Below are positions 8,441-15,663 of a stretch of DNA of 27,362 bases, one piece after another. Positions within the stretch are counted from its first letter, which is position 1. Each line of letters begins with the position of its first letter. The notes below the pieces were generated by a model, which had not been told where the DNA came from, did no database searches, and worked only from the letters and a program-made list of their open reading frames with translations. The stretch covers positions 1 through 27,362 of the forward strand of contig NZ_LT732540.1 in the NCBI RefSeq assembly GCF_900155635.1. The letters run 5' to 3'. A program made the translations under genes and the position numbers. Source of the stretch: Olsenella urininfantis. GTDB lineage: Bacteria; Actinomycetota; Coriobacteriia; Coriobacteriales; Atopobiaceae.

Positions 8441-9568
8441 GTGGCCAACCACTTCCGCAAAAGCGAGCGACAGGGGGATGAGGAGCACGCCTCCCAGGAG
8501 GCGGCCCCTCAGGAAATCTCTCAGAACGATTCAGGCGGCGTCTCTGAGGCCGAGCTGGAGGAGGCCATGCAGGCCATCTCCTTCTCTGCCGCTCAGCGCG
8601 CGCCGGAAGCGACCGTTGAGAAGGCGAGGGACCTTGCCTCGGCAGAGCCTGCGCTCAAGGAGGTGCTCCCTGGCGTTGATCCTGCCGCTGTCCAGGCCTT
8701 CCAGCCAGACCAGCCCCTCATGGGGGAGCAGCACCGGGACATGGCTCCCGCGGCGATTGCGGCGAGCGAGGACAAGGGCCTGGACGTGACCTCGCAGCCG
8801 GGCTTCACCAGCGTGTTCGCGCCGCTCGAGAGTGGCAACGGCCCCGTGGTCCCACACACGGGCACCCCGACCATCTCGCTCAAGAACGCCACCCTGGTCT
8901 ATCCGGCGCAGCCCAACAAGCCCGCCCTGGAGGACGTGAGCCTGGACATCTATCCCGGCGAGTTCGTCTTTGTCGTGGGACACTCCGGCTCTGGCAAGTC
9001 AACCTTCCTCAAGCTTCTCACGCGCGAGCTTCGGGCCACCAGTGGCAAGGTCATGGTGGCCGGCCAGGAGCTCACCCGCCTCAAGAACCGCAAGGTACCC
9101 TACCTGCGAAGGCAGATAGGAACCGTCTACCAGGACTTCAAGCTTCTGCCCGACAAGACGGTCTATGAGAACGTGGCCTTCGCGCTCGAGTGCATCGGCA
9201 AGCCCCGCTCCGTCATCAAGGCCCAGGTGCCCGAGGTCCTGCGTCTGGTTGGCCTGGCGGAGAAGATGGACAACTACCCCGACCAGCTCTCTGGCGGCGA
9301 GCAGCAGCGCGTCTCGGTGGCGCGCGCCATGGTCAACCGCCCGCCCCTTCTGGTGTGCGACGAGCCTACGGGCAACCTCGACCCCGCCATCTCGCTGGGC
9401 ATCATGAAGCTGCTTGACCGAATCAACCGTACCGGTACCACGGTGGTCATGGCCACCCACGACCGCGAGATGGTCGACTCCATGCGCAAGCGCGTCGTCG
9501 CCCTCGAGGCCGGTCATATCGTGCGTGATCAGGAGAGGGGAGGGTACGGTTTCTATGGGGCTCTCTAA
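8441..9568 (+). CDS. ftsE: Cell division ABC ATPase FtsE with long N-terminal extension
   Basis: ATPase of the FtsEX complex, which acts at the division septum and activates cell-wall hydrolases. The ABC domain starts near residue 144 (TISLKNATLVYP) and is complete: Walker A GHSGSGKST (180-188), Q-loop in YQDFK, signature LSGGEQQRVSVARA (from 283), Walker B LLVCDEPTGNLD (D307, E308) and the H-loop in ATHDREM. The first ~143 residues are acidic, rich in Ala/Glu/Gln/Pro and look disordered, without membrane segments; ordinary FtsE is about 220-230 residues, so this is a large extension. Start: GTG at 8441 is 5 nt after a strong AAAGGAG (8429-8435). In-frame ATG at 8402 would add 13 residues and could serve as a leaderless start. 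It overlaps ftsX by 14 nt. Confidence 0.94.
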   Translation: MANHFRKSERQGDEEHASQEAAPQEISQNDSGGVSEAELEEAMQAISFSAAQRAPEATVEKARDLASAEPALKEVLPGVDPAAVQAFQPDQPLMGEQHRDMAPAAIAASEDKGLDVTSQPGFTSVFAPLESGNGPVVPHTGTPTISLKNATLVYPAQPNKPALEDVSLDIYPGEFVFVVGHSGSGKSTFLKLLTRELRATSGKVMVAGQELTRLKNRKVPYLRRQIGTVYQDFKLLPDKTVYENVAFALECIGKPRSVIKAQVPEVLRLVGLAEKMDNYPDQLSGGEQQRVSVARAMVNRPPLLVCDEPTGNLDPAISLGIMKLLDRINRTGTTVVMATHDREMVDSMRKRVVALEAGHIVRDQERGGYGFYGAL

Positions 9569-10481
9569 TCTCGGCTACTCGCTTCGCGAGGCAATCAGAC
9601 ACTTCAGGCGCAACTGGTCTACCGTCCTCGGCGCCATCGTCACCATCTTTCTGTCGCTCTTCGTGATAGGTCTCTTCGTCTTGGGGTCCGTGCTGCTGGG
9701 CAACCTCGTTGGCAGCGTGGAGGACCAGGTCACCATCCAGGCATTCCTTTCGGACAACGCCAGCAAGGACGATGCCATGGCGCTCGCCTCGCAGGTCAAG
9801 GGCTGGGAGTATGTCCAGGACGTGACCTACAAGAGCAAGGATCAGGCCCTTGAGGAGTACCGCCAGACCATGAGCAACCGCAATGCGTCCGACGCCGTGG
9901 CTGCCCTCGACGGCGAGAACCCCCTGCCCGCCTCCCTGGTGATCAGCCTCTCGGACCCCAAGCAGGTCGAGTCCGTGGCAAACAAGCTGGTGGACAACGC
10001 CAGCTTCAAAGGCATCGCGGACGATTCCGGAGACGCGTCCTCATCGGTCCAGTATGGGCGCGAGACGGTCCAGCGCCTGTTCAGCGTCACCTATTACCTG
10101 CGTGTGGGCACCGTCGTGCTGGTGGTCCTGCTTGCGTTCATCGCCTTCGTGTTCATCAACAACACCATCAGGCTGGCCATCTCGGCTCGTCGCCGCGAGA
10201 TTGCGATCATGCGCCTGGTTGGCGCCTCCAACGGCTTCATCCGCGGGCCTTTCCTGACCGAGGGCATGCTCGAGGCGCTTATCGGCTCGCTGTTCTCCAT
10301 TGCCGTCCTGCACGCGGGCATCAGCGTCGTGCTTCCGCGCCTGCAGAACAGCCTGCAGTTCCTCTCGTTCGACATCCCCTTGCCAACGCTGGGGATCACC
10401 TACCTCTCCCTGGTGGTCATTGGCTGCCTGCTGGGCCTCTTCGGCTCCGCCATCGCCATGCGCCGTTACCTGAGGGTGTAG
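9555..10481 (+). CDS. ftsX: Cell division protein FtsX
   Basis: Membrane partner of FtsE; transmits ATPase activity to extracellular peptidoglycan hydrolases. The 308-residue product has the expected topology: a short cytoplasmic N-terminus (GYSLREAIRHFRRNW), TM1 at about residues 20-45, an extracellular domain up to about 175, then three TM helices (YLRVGTVVLVVLLAFIAFVF, EALIGSLFSIAVLHAGIS and a final one near LGITYLSLVVIGCLLGL). The conserved stretch AISARRREIAIMRLVGASNGFIRGPF follows TM2. ATG at 9555 overlaps the end of ftsE; a longer in-frame reading from 9414 encodes a non-FtsX N-terminus and is discarded. GGAGGG at 9538-9543 is a plausible but slightly distant RBS. Confidence 0.96.
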   Translation: MGLSNLGYSLREAIRHFRRNWSTVLGAIVTIFLSLFVIGLFVLGSVLLGNLVGSVEDQVTIQAFLSDNASKDDAMALASQVKGWEYVQDVTYKSKDQALEEYRQTMSNRNASDAVAALDGENPLPASLVISLSDPKQVESVANKLVDNASFKGIADDSGDASSSVQYGRETVQRLFSVTYYLRVGTVVLVVLLAFIAFVFINNTIRLAISARRREIAIMRLVGASNGFIRGPFLTEGMLEALIGSLFSIAVLHAGISVVLPRLQNSLQFLSFDIPLPTLGITYLSLVVIGCLLGLFGSAIAMRRYLRV

Positions 10482-10511
10482 CCGCGAGGGCGGGCTGATC
10501 AAGATCAGGTG

Positions 10512-10548
10512 GGGCGGCGCGGCCACGTAAGGCTGCGCCGCCCTTTTT
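10512..10548 (+). terminator. Intrinsic terminator of ftsEX
   Basis: A GC stem of 9 bp (GGGCGGCGC at 10512-10520 with GCGCCGCCC at 10535-10543) is followed directly by TTTTT. Just upstream is a second small perfect inverted repeat, CTGATC-AA-GATCAG (10495-10508), of unknown purpose. Only 27 nt separate the T-run from the rnr start, so rnr may depend partly on read-through. Confidence 0.9.
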
Positions 10549-10575
10549 CTCAGGCACGTACGAGAGGGGCGGCAG

Positions 10576-12597
10576 ATGGGAAGGACGCGCAGGGGCAGCT
10601 ACGGGCGGGGTCCGAGGGGACGCCGCGGCGGCGTGCAGGTTCACGTGGGGGTGCTGCGCGTGATCAGGCCTGGGAATGCCGTTGTGGAGACCGACGAGGG
10701 CAGCTTCCCCGTGGCGAAGGGTGGCATACGTGAGGCCATGAGCGGCGACGAGGTGCGCGTGAGCCTGGTGAGGCGCGGCGGGCAGGATAAGCTCGCCGTT
10801 GTTCAGGGCGTCATCCAGCGGGCGAGCGTCGACTTCCTGGGCGTCTATCATGTGCTGGATCCACTGGGCGTTGTAGTTCCCCTGGACGAGAGGGTCAAAC
10901 GGGACTTCTTCGTTCTCCCGGAGGACAAAAGCCCACAAATGCTGGGCGTGCGGGACGGTGACGTGGTCCTTGCCCGCATAGTGGAGTATCCGCAGCGCCA
11001 CAGCGCCGGCGTGGTGACTCTGGACAGGCGAGTCGGTGGCAAGGACAAGATCGACGTGAACATCGAGTCCGTCCTTGCGTCGTGGGGCCTTGCGGGAGGA
11101 TTCTCGCCCGCGGCGCTTGCGGAGGCTGGCCGCATAAGGGTGGACGTCGATGCCGCCCTCACGGCTGGTTCGAGTCGCAAGGACCTCCGTGACCGCTGCT
11201 GCCTCACCATAGACCCCGCCGACGCAAGGGACTTCGACGACGCGGTGTTTGCCCGCGTCACGCCGGGGGGCTACGAGCTGGAGGTCCACATCGCGGACGT
11301 CTCCCACTACCTGCCATGGGACTCCTCGCTCGACCTGGAGGCACGAGCTCGCGGCTGCTCCGCCTATCTGGTGGACCGCGTTGTGCCCATGCTGCCCGAC
11401 CAGCTCTGCAACGACGCCTGCTCCCTGCGTCCCGGCGAGGACAGGCTGGCCATGAGCGTGCTGGCGAGGCTTGACCGGAGAGGTCGGGTGAGGAGCTGCA
11501 GCGTCGTGCGCTCAGCCATTCGGTCTCGCGCCCGCCTCAGCTACGACGAGGTGGAGGCACTCATCCAGGGCGAGAGGCCTGCGGGGGAGCTGGGCGTGGC
11601 GGAAGGTTCCTCCGACGAGATCGCCGACGCCATACGCTCGCTCGACGCCCTTGCGTCCCTTCGAAGGACGCTTCGCGCCCAACGCGGCTCCATAGACTTC
11701 GAGACCAAGGAGGCTCGCGTTCGCCTGGACGAGAGGGGGCGGCCCACGGGCGTTGAGATTCGCGAGCGAACGAGGGCAACCTCGCTGGTGGAGGAGGCCA
11801 TGCTCGTGGCAAACGAGTGCGTCGCGCGGCTGCTTGCCGAGGAGGACGTGCCCTGCGCATATCGCGTGCACGAAAGCCCCTTTCCGGACAGCCTGAGAAA
11901 GACCCTTCCGCTCCTACGTGAGCTCGAGCTGGTTGGGGGGCCGGAGGCGGAGGAGCTTGCCCTGGGCGATCCCAAGGCAACCCAGGCGCTGCTTGCGCGC
12001 GCGAGGGGCACCCGCAACGAGGCCCTGGTGAGCTCGCTTTTGCTCAGGGCGCAGAAGAGGGCGGTATACCTGCCGCAAAATCAGGGCCACTACGCGTTGG
12101 GCGCGAAGGCATACTGTCACTTCACCTCTCCCATCCGCAGGTATCCGGATGTGCTGGTGCATCGTGCGCTCAAGGCCAGGCTCGACGGCAAGCTGGATGG
12201 CAGGGAGCAGAGGGCAATACGCCGCCAGCTCCCCCAGCTTTGCCGCAGCTGCTCGGAGCGCGAGCGCGCGGCAGAGGGCGCGGCTCGTGCCAGCCAGAGG
12301 GTGAAGATGGCAGAGCTCTATCTGGGACGCGTCGGCGAGAGGTTCTCGGGGGTTGTGGTGGGGTGCGAGCGCTACGGGCTCTTCGTGATGCTGGACGAGA
12401 GCTGTGCGGAGGGGCTCCTGCCAACGCGTGCCATCGACGAAGGGTGGATGTCCTTCGACGAGGAGCGCCAGTGCCTTACGGGGGAGTCCGGCAGGGTATG
12501 GCAACTTGGTCAGCGCGTGGTTGTTGTGGTGACGGGGGCGAACCCTCCCCAGGGTCAGATAGACCTTGGCCTTCCTAAGCCAGGCCCGGCCACATAA
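10576..12597 (+). CDS. rnr: Ribonuclease R (RNB family 3'-5' exoribonuclease)
   Basis: Processive 3'-5' exoribonuclease that degrades structured RNA and, with tmRNA/SmpB, defective mRNA. The 673-residue product has a basic N-terminal tip (RTRRGSYGRGPRGRRGG), cold-shock-like RNA-binding regions up to about residue 180, the RNB catalytic domain and a C-terminal S1 domain (about 590-665, GERFSGVVVGCERYGLFVML). The catalytic aspartates are present in DPADARDFDDAV (D213, D219, D221, D222), and YCHFTSPIRRYPD is the conserved late RNB motif. It is shorter than the E. coli enzyme (about 813) and lacks the N-terminal helix-turn-helix and the lysine-rich tail. GAGAGGGG before the ATG is the RBS. It lies upstream of smpB and ssrA, matching its role; the alternative name RNase II is less fitting given the neighbours. 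Confidence 0.93.
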   Translation: MGRTRRGSYGRGPRGRRGGVQVHVGVLRVIRPGNAVVETDEGSFPVAKGGIREAMSGDEVRVSLVRRGGQDKLAVVQGVIQRASVDFLGVYHVLDPLGVVVPLDERVKRDFFVLPEDKSPQMLGVRDGDVVLARIVEYPQRHSAGVVTLDRRVGGKDKIDVNIESVLASWGLAGGFSPAALAEAGRIRVDVDAALTAGSSRKDLRDRCCLTIDPADARDFDDAVFARVTPGGYELEVHIADVSHYLPWDSSLDLEARARGCSAYLVDRVVPMLPDQLCNDACSLRPGEDRLAMSVLARLDRRGRVRSCSVVRSAIRSRARLSYDEVEALIQGERPAGELGVAEGSSDEIADAIRSLDALASLRRTLRAQRGSIDFETKEARVRLDERGRPTGVEIRERTRATSLVEEAMLVANECVARLLAEEDVPCAYRVHESPFPDSLRKTLPLLRELELVGGPEAEELALGDPKATQALLARARGTRNEALVSSLLLRAQKRAVYLPQNQGHYALGAKAYCHFTSPIRRYPDVLVHRALKARLDGKLDGREQRAIRRQLPQLCRSCSERERAAEGAARASQRVKMAELYLGRVGERFSGVVVGCERYGLFVMLDESCAEGLLPTRAIDEGWMSFDEERQCLTGESGRVWQLGQRVVVVVTGANPPQGQIDLGLPKPGPAT

Positions 12598-12619
12598 GAA
12601 TCGCTGTCGCGGGGTAGGC

Positions 12620-12625
12620 TAGACT
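12620..12625 (+). promoter_or_regulatory. -10-like element before the TPR-like gene
   Basis: TAGACT lies 45 nt before the TTG start at 12670. No clear -35 is present. A small stem (GGCGC 12640-12644 with GCGCC 12650-12654) sits in the predicted leader just before the RBS. Confidence 0.3.
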
Positions 12626-12669
12626 GCATCTGAGAAAACGGCGCCTGGTGCGCCTCGAGAGGAGTCCTG

Positions 12670-13524
12670 TTGGACGCAACGAGCATGACTGACGAGCTGA
12701 CGAGGGCGGAGGGCTATATGGTGCAGGGGCAGGACGAGGCTGCCCGGGACCTGCTCTCTCGCCTGGCGGAGGACGCAGAGGAGTATGTGGACAGGAATTG
12801 CCCCGTCACGGACGAGCTGCAGTGGTTCAGCTTCCCCACGCTCTTCGACCGCCTGGCCTACCGACGCGTGGAGAACGACCCGCGCGAGCTGCGCGATGTG
12901 GGGGAGCCTCTGGACAGGCTCTACGCGGACCTCGCCCTTGCCTGCGTGCACACGGGAGATTACGAGATGGCCGCCGCCTCCCTGAGGCAGGCGGTCCGCT
13001 GGAACCCCATGGCATGCGAGCACCGACTCAACCTAGCGGACCTCTGCCGCATTGCGGGAGACATGAACGAGTGCCTGGCCCTGACCTACTCGGTGTTCGA
13101 GCGCGCGAGTCAGCCAGGGCACCTTGCCCGTGCCTACGTGACCTTCTCGCAGTACTTCCAGGTCTCGAAGAAGCCCAAGGCGGCCGCAGCCGCCTTGCGT
13201 GCGGCGAGGCGGCTGGACGTAAATGAGTCCGCCCTGGCAGTTGCCCTTGATCAGGCGGCGGGCGGCGAGTGCGACCCGGACGGAGTGGGCGATGACGAGG
13301 TGGAGGGGCTGCTTGCCGCAGAGGGCCTTCCCGAGGGTGCGAACGCAGACCTTGCCATCTGCATGCTCATGTGCGCCGTGGACTACGCCCGGATGGGGCA
13401 GGGCGACGAGGCGACCAGGCTGACCCTGCGCGCGCGTGACCTTGTGGGCGAGCAGGCCGCCATGGCCCTCATGCAGCTTATCCGTTCGGACGAGGACGAG
13501 GTGGACGATGCCAACGCAAGCTAA
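12670..13524 (+). CDS. TPR-like helical repeat protein upstream of smpB
   Basis: Predicted soluble protein of 284 residues, function unknown. It contains degenerate tetratricopeptide-like helix pairs: LALACVHTGDYEMAAASLRQAVRWNP (about 90-115), the following LNLADLCRIAGDMNECLALTYSVFERA and KKPKAAAAALRAARRLDVNESA. No signal peptide or membrane segment is visible. The start is TTG at 12670, 5 nt after GAGAGGAG (about 12657-12664); an ATG at 12685 would lack a well-placed RBS. The end overlaps smpB by 17 nt, so the two are translationally coupled. Position between rnr and smpB suggests, but does not show, a role in ribosome rescue or RNA decay. Confidence 0.75.
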   Translation: MDATSMTDELTRAEGYMVQGQDEAARDLLSRLAEDAEEYVDRNCPVTDELQWFSFPTLFDRLAYRRVENDPRELRDVGEPLDRLYADLALACVHTGDYEMAAASLRQAVRWNPMACEHRLNLADLCRIAGDMNECLALTYSVFERASQPGHLARAYVTFSQYFQVSKKPKAAAAALRAARRLDVNESALAVALDQAAGGECDPDGVGDDEVEGLLAAEGLPEGANADLAICMLMCAVDYARMGQGDEATRLTLRARDLVGEQAAMALMQLIRSDEDEVDDANAS

Positions 13525-13987
13525 GAAAGGAAAGAAGAGCATCTCGAAGAACCGCAGCGCCCATCACGACTATGAGATAGGCGAGACCTGGGAGGCGGGC
13601 ATCGAGCTCACCGGCACCGAGGTGAAGAGCATCCGAGAGAGAGCGTGCCAGATCAGCGACTCGTTCTGCATCGTGAGGGGAGGGCAGCTCTTTCTGGTGG
13701 GAGTGCACATCCCCCCGTACTCCAACGGAGGCGTGTGGAACGTGGACCCGGACAGGAGGCGCCGCCTTTTGATGCACAGGCGCCAGATTCAGTTCATTGA
13801 CCAGAGGCTGCATGTGAAGGGCAATGCCTTGGTGCCGCTCGAGCTCTACTTCGACGAGCACAACCGCGTGAAGCTTCGCGTTGGGCTGGGCAAGGGCAAG
13901 AAGCTCTACGACAAGAGGCATGACCTGGCCAAGCGCGACAGCGACCGAGAGATCCAGCGCGCGCTCAAGGAGCGGAGTCGCCTCTAG
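13508..13987 (+). CDS. smpB: SsrA-binding protein SmpB
   Basis: Small RNA-binding protein that loads tmRNA into stalled ribosomes during trans-translation. The 159-residue product carries the family sequence: NRSAHHDYEIGETWEAGIELTGTEVKSIRE near the N-terminus, the β-barrel core with HIPPYSNGG, LELYFDEHNRVKLRVGLGKGKKLYDKR, and the basic tail KRDSDREIQRALKERSRL that inserts in the mRNA channel. ATG at 13508 follows GAGG (13498-13501) and lies inside the end of the TPR-like gene. The tmRNA partner is 1.2 kb downstream on the same strand. Confidence 0.97.
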   Translation: MPTQAKKGKKSISKNRSAHHDYEIGETWEAGIELTGTEVKSIRERACQISDSFCIVRGGQLFLVGVHIPPYSNGGVWNVDPDRRRRLLMHRRQIQFIDQRLHVKGNALVPLELYFDEHNRVKLRVGLGKGKKLYDKRHDLAKRDSDREIQRALKERSRL

Positions 13988-14020
13988 GAAAAAATGCCCT
14001 CGCGCTTCTGGCAAATCTCG

Positions 14021-14049
14021 TTGATGGGCCTGCTCATCTTGGGTACGCT
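14021..14049 (+). promoter_or_regulatory. Candidate promoter of the rubredoxin-like gene
   Basis: TTGATG (14021-14026) and TACGCT (14044-14049) are 17 nt apart. The predicted start near 14056 gives a leader containing a stem of 7 bp (GCCCGTG 14056-14062 with CACGGGC 14078-14084) ahead of the RBS. Confidence 0.4.
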
Positions 14050-14122
14050 AGCCTTGCCCGTGGGACACGTCCTGCCGCACGGGCCTCGCAAGGGGCGAAT
14101 GTCAATAGAGAGAGGAACTCAC

Positions 14123-14263
14123 ATGGCTGACGAGAAGACCTACACGTTCAGGTGCACCGTTTGCGGCTACGAGGTTGAGGTTGAGACCCCCGAGCTGCCC
14201 GAGGACTTTGAGTGCCCCGTTTGTGGCGTTGGCGCCGACATGTTCGAGCTCGTGGAGGAGTAG
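14123..14263 (+). CDS. Rubredoxin-like mini-protein (CxxC...CxxC)
   Basis: A 46-residue predicted iron-binding protein. Two knuckles, CTVCGY near residue 11 and CPVCGVGADMFE near residue 32, match the rubredoxin/rubrerythrin C-terminal domain, which binds one Fe(Cys)4 centre and transfers electrons. It is slightly shorter than stand-alone rubredoxin (about 52) and lacks most of the core aromatics, so it resembles the detached rubredoxin domain of a rubrerythrin. ATG at 14123 follows the purine run AGAGAGAGGAA. The frame stays open back to an ATG at 13994 with its own AGGAA, which would prefix a hydrophobic segment (about 20 residues, LMGLLILGTLALPVGHVL); a candidate promoter inside that stretch argues for the short form. 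A terminator follows 29 nt after the stop. Confidence 0.85.
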   Translation: MADEKTYTFRCTVCGYEVEVETPELPEDFECPVCGVGADMFELVEE

Positions 14264-14292
14264 CGCTCCAGACCACAGCTCGAGAGCTCTTG

Positions 14293-14320
14293 GGCGGCCG
14301 GGGTAACCCGGCCGCCTTTT
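14293..14320 (+). terminator. Intrinsic terminator after the rubredoxin-like gene
   Basis: A 10-bp perfect GC stem (14293-14302 with 14307-14316) is capped by a GTAA (GNRA-type) tetraloop and followed by TTTT. Confidence 0.9.
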
Positions 14321-14352
14321 GTGTGGGAGAGAAGGCTGCCGCCCGTTGGGCG

Positions 14353-14358
14353 TAGAAT
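14353..14358 (+). promoter_or_regulatory. -10-like element of the YoaK-type gene
   Basis: TAGAAT lies 40 nt before the chosen ATG at 14399 and just after the previous terminator. No good -35 is visible. Confidence 0.35.
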
Positions 14359-14398
14359 CGTCCATGCAGGGCAGGGCGCATCAGATTGGGGCATTCGC

Positions 14399-15118
14399 AT
14401 GGCTCGAGCAAGGCAGACGTCGGAGTCTCTCGAGGTCGCTTTCGTGCTCGCGCTCTCAGGCGGGCTCATGGATGCCTACTCGTACCTCGCGCGTGGCAAG
14501 GTGTTCGCGAACGCGCAGACGGGCAACATGCTCCTCTTGGGAATTGCGCTGGCAGACGGAAGGCTCGACCAGGCGCTGCGCTACCTGCTGCCGGTCTTGT
14601 CCTTCGCGCTGGGGATCTCCGTGACGCAGGTTCTAAGCATGCGCCTCAAGGAGAGGCGGCTTCCGCTCATGTCCCATTGGCGTCAGATCGCCCTTCTGCT
14701 GGAGATCGTTCTCCTTGGTGTGGTCGCCTTCGTTCCCGAGGAGTCAAACGCACTGGCAAACACCCTTACCTCCCTCGCCTGCGGCATTCAGGTGCAAGCC
14801 TTCAGAAAGATTCACGGCAGGCCCTTTGCCACCACCATGTGTATCGGCAACCTGCGCAGCGGGACGCATGCCTTGATTGCCTACCTGCACGCGGGTCGGC
14901 TCGAGCAGCTAAGGTCGGCGGGCCTCTACTACGCAACCATAGGCAGCTTTGTGGTGGGCGCGATCGTTGGTGGGCGTCTGATAGAAAAAAGCGGCCTGTT
15001 GGCGATTCTGGGCTGCCCCGTGCTTCTGCTTGTTGCTCTTGGGCTTATGGGCATAGACCGAGAGAGGCGCGAGCGCCGTGGGCAGGCGATGGGCGAAGCC
15101 CAAAAGAGGGTATACTAG
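14399..15118 (+). CDS. YoaK/DUF1275 family membrane protein
   Basis: Integral membrane protein of 239 residues with six to seven hydrophobic helices (for example VAFVLALSGGLMDAYSYL, LLPVLSFALGISVTQVL, IALLLEIVLLGVVAFV and LLAILGCPVLLLVALGLMGI). Family hallmarks are the early GGLMDAYSYL...G..FANAQTGNMLLLG and the central ACGIQVQAFRKIHGRPFATTMCIGNLRSG. The substrate of the family is unknown. ATG at 14399 is chosen because GGGG (14388-14391) precedes it and the protein then begins like relatives; an earlier in-frame ATG at 14321 overlaps the upstream terminator's T-run. The last codons (GTA TAC TAG) contain the -10 element for tmRNA. Confidence 0.9.
   Translation: MARARQTSESLEVAFVLALSGGLMDAYSYLARGKVFANAQTGNMLLLGIALADGRLDQALRYLLPVLSFALGISVTQVLSMRLKERRLPLMSHWRQIALLLEIVLLGVVAFVPEESNALANTLTSLACGIQVQAFRKIHGRPFATTMCIGNLRSGTHALIAYLHAGRLEQLRSAGLYYATIGSFVVGAIVGGRLIEKSGLLAILGCPVLLLVALGLMGIDRERRERRGQAMGEAQKRVY
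15111..15116 (+). promoter_or_regulatory. -10 element for tmRNA inside the end of the upstream gene
   Basis: TATACT is a near-consensus -10 formed by the last codons and stop of the YoaK-type gene. It would start a precursor about 60 nt before mature tmRNA. No clear -35 is present at 16-18 nt spacing. Confidence 0.5.
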
Positions 15119-15185
15119 GCCTCAGCCAATCCGCTTGGCACGCAGCTTGACAGATCGCATGGTGGCCCACGGCCCCGCATCTCAT

Positions 15186-15550
15186 GGGGGTGACTGGTTT
15201 CGACAGGGTGGGCCTGAGGTGGGCAGCAAGCCGTGGTCTCCTCGCCACGTTAAACAGGGGTACCGTCAAATTTAATTGACGACAACTCTTATCAGGGCTC
15301 TTACGCCCTCGCCGCTTAATTTAAAAGCAGCCGTCTAACCAGGGTTCTCTCCTGATCCTGGGGTGACGTCATCTTAGGGAGATGCTCCTTGGGACGTAGT
15401 TGGTATGCCTGAGGCCAAGCCTGAACCAACTGGGACGCAGATCGCGGGTCACGGGGTGTGACGCGTCTAAGACCTAACCGGTGACTGAGCTTGGAGACAC
15501 CTGCCAGGGGTTTGCTTTGGACCGGAGTTCGATTCTCCGCACCTCCACCA
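15186..15550 (+). ncRNA. ssrA: Transfer-messenger RNA (tmRNA)
   Basis: tmRNA rescues stalled ribosomes and adds a proteolysis tag. The 5' end GGGGGUG (15186-15192) pairs with CACCUCC (15540-15546) as a 7-bp acceptor stem with one G-U; the TΨC arm contains GTTCGATTC (15527-15535), and CCA is encoded at 15548-15550. The 5' GACTGGTTTCGACAG is a strong tmRNA signature. The tag reading frame ends GCC CTC GCC GCT TAA at 15305-15319 and, with the resume codon taken as GAC at 15278, encodes D-D-N-S-Y-Q-G-S-Y-A-L-A-A. The resume codon is inferred; the A-L-A-A end is certain. Total length 365 nt is normal for one-piece tmRNA. Confidence 0.97.
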
Positions 15551-15620
15551 TAGGCGAACTAGGCGAACACCTCCGCGTGGTCGCTGTCAGACGAGCGTTC
15601 TTCCTGCTCGTCGGATAAGA

Positions 15621-15660
15621 GAGGGGGCCGTCCCGACCTGGGCGGCCCCCTCTTCCCTTT
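15621..15660 (+). terminator. Intrinsic terminator after tmRNA
   Basis: GAGGGGGCCG (15621-15630) pairs with CGGCCCCCTC (15643-15652), with an inner CCC/GGG pairing in the loop, followed by a pyrimidine tract TTCCCTTTCC. It lies 70 nt after the tmRNA end and immediately before phage-derived sequence. Confidence 0.8.
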
Positions 15661-15663
15661 CCG

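Noticed and set aside
15147..15152. TTGACA upstream of tmRNA as a perfect -35
   Set aside because: No -10-like hexamer is found 16-18 nt downstream; the sequence there is GC-rich (about 15170).
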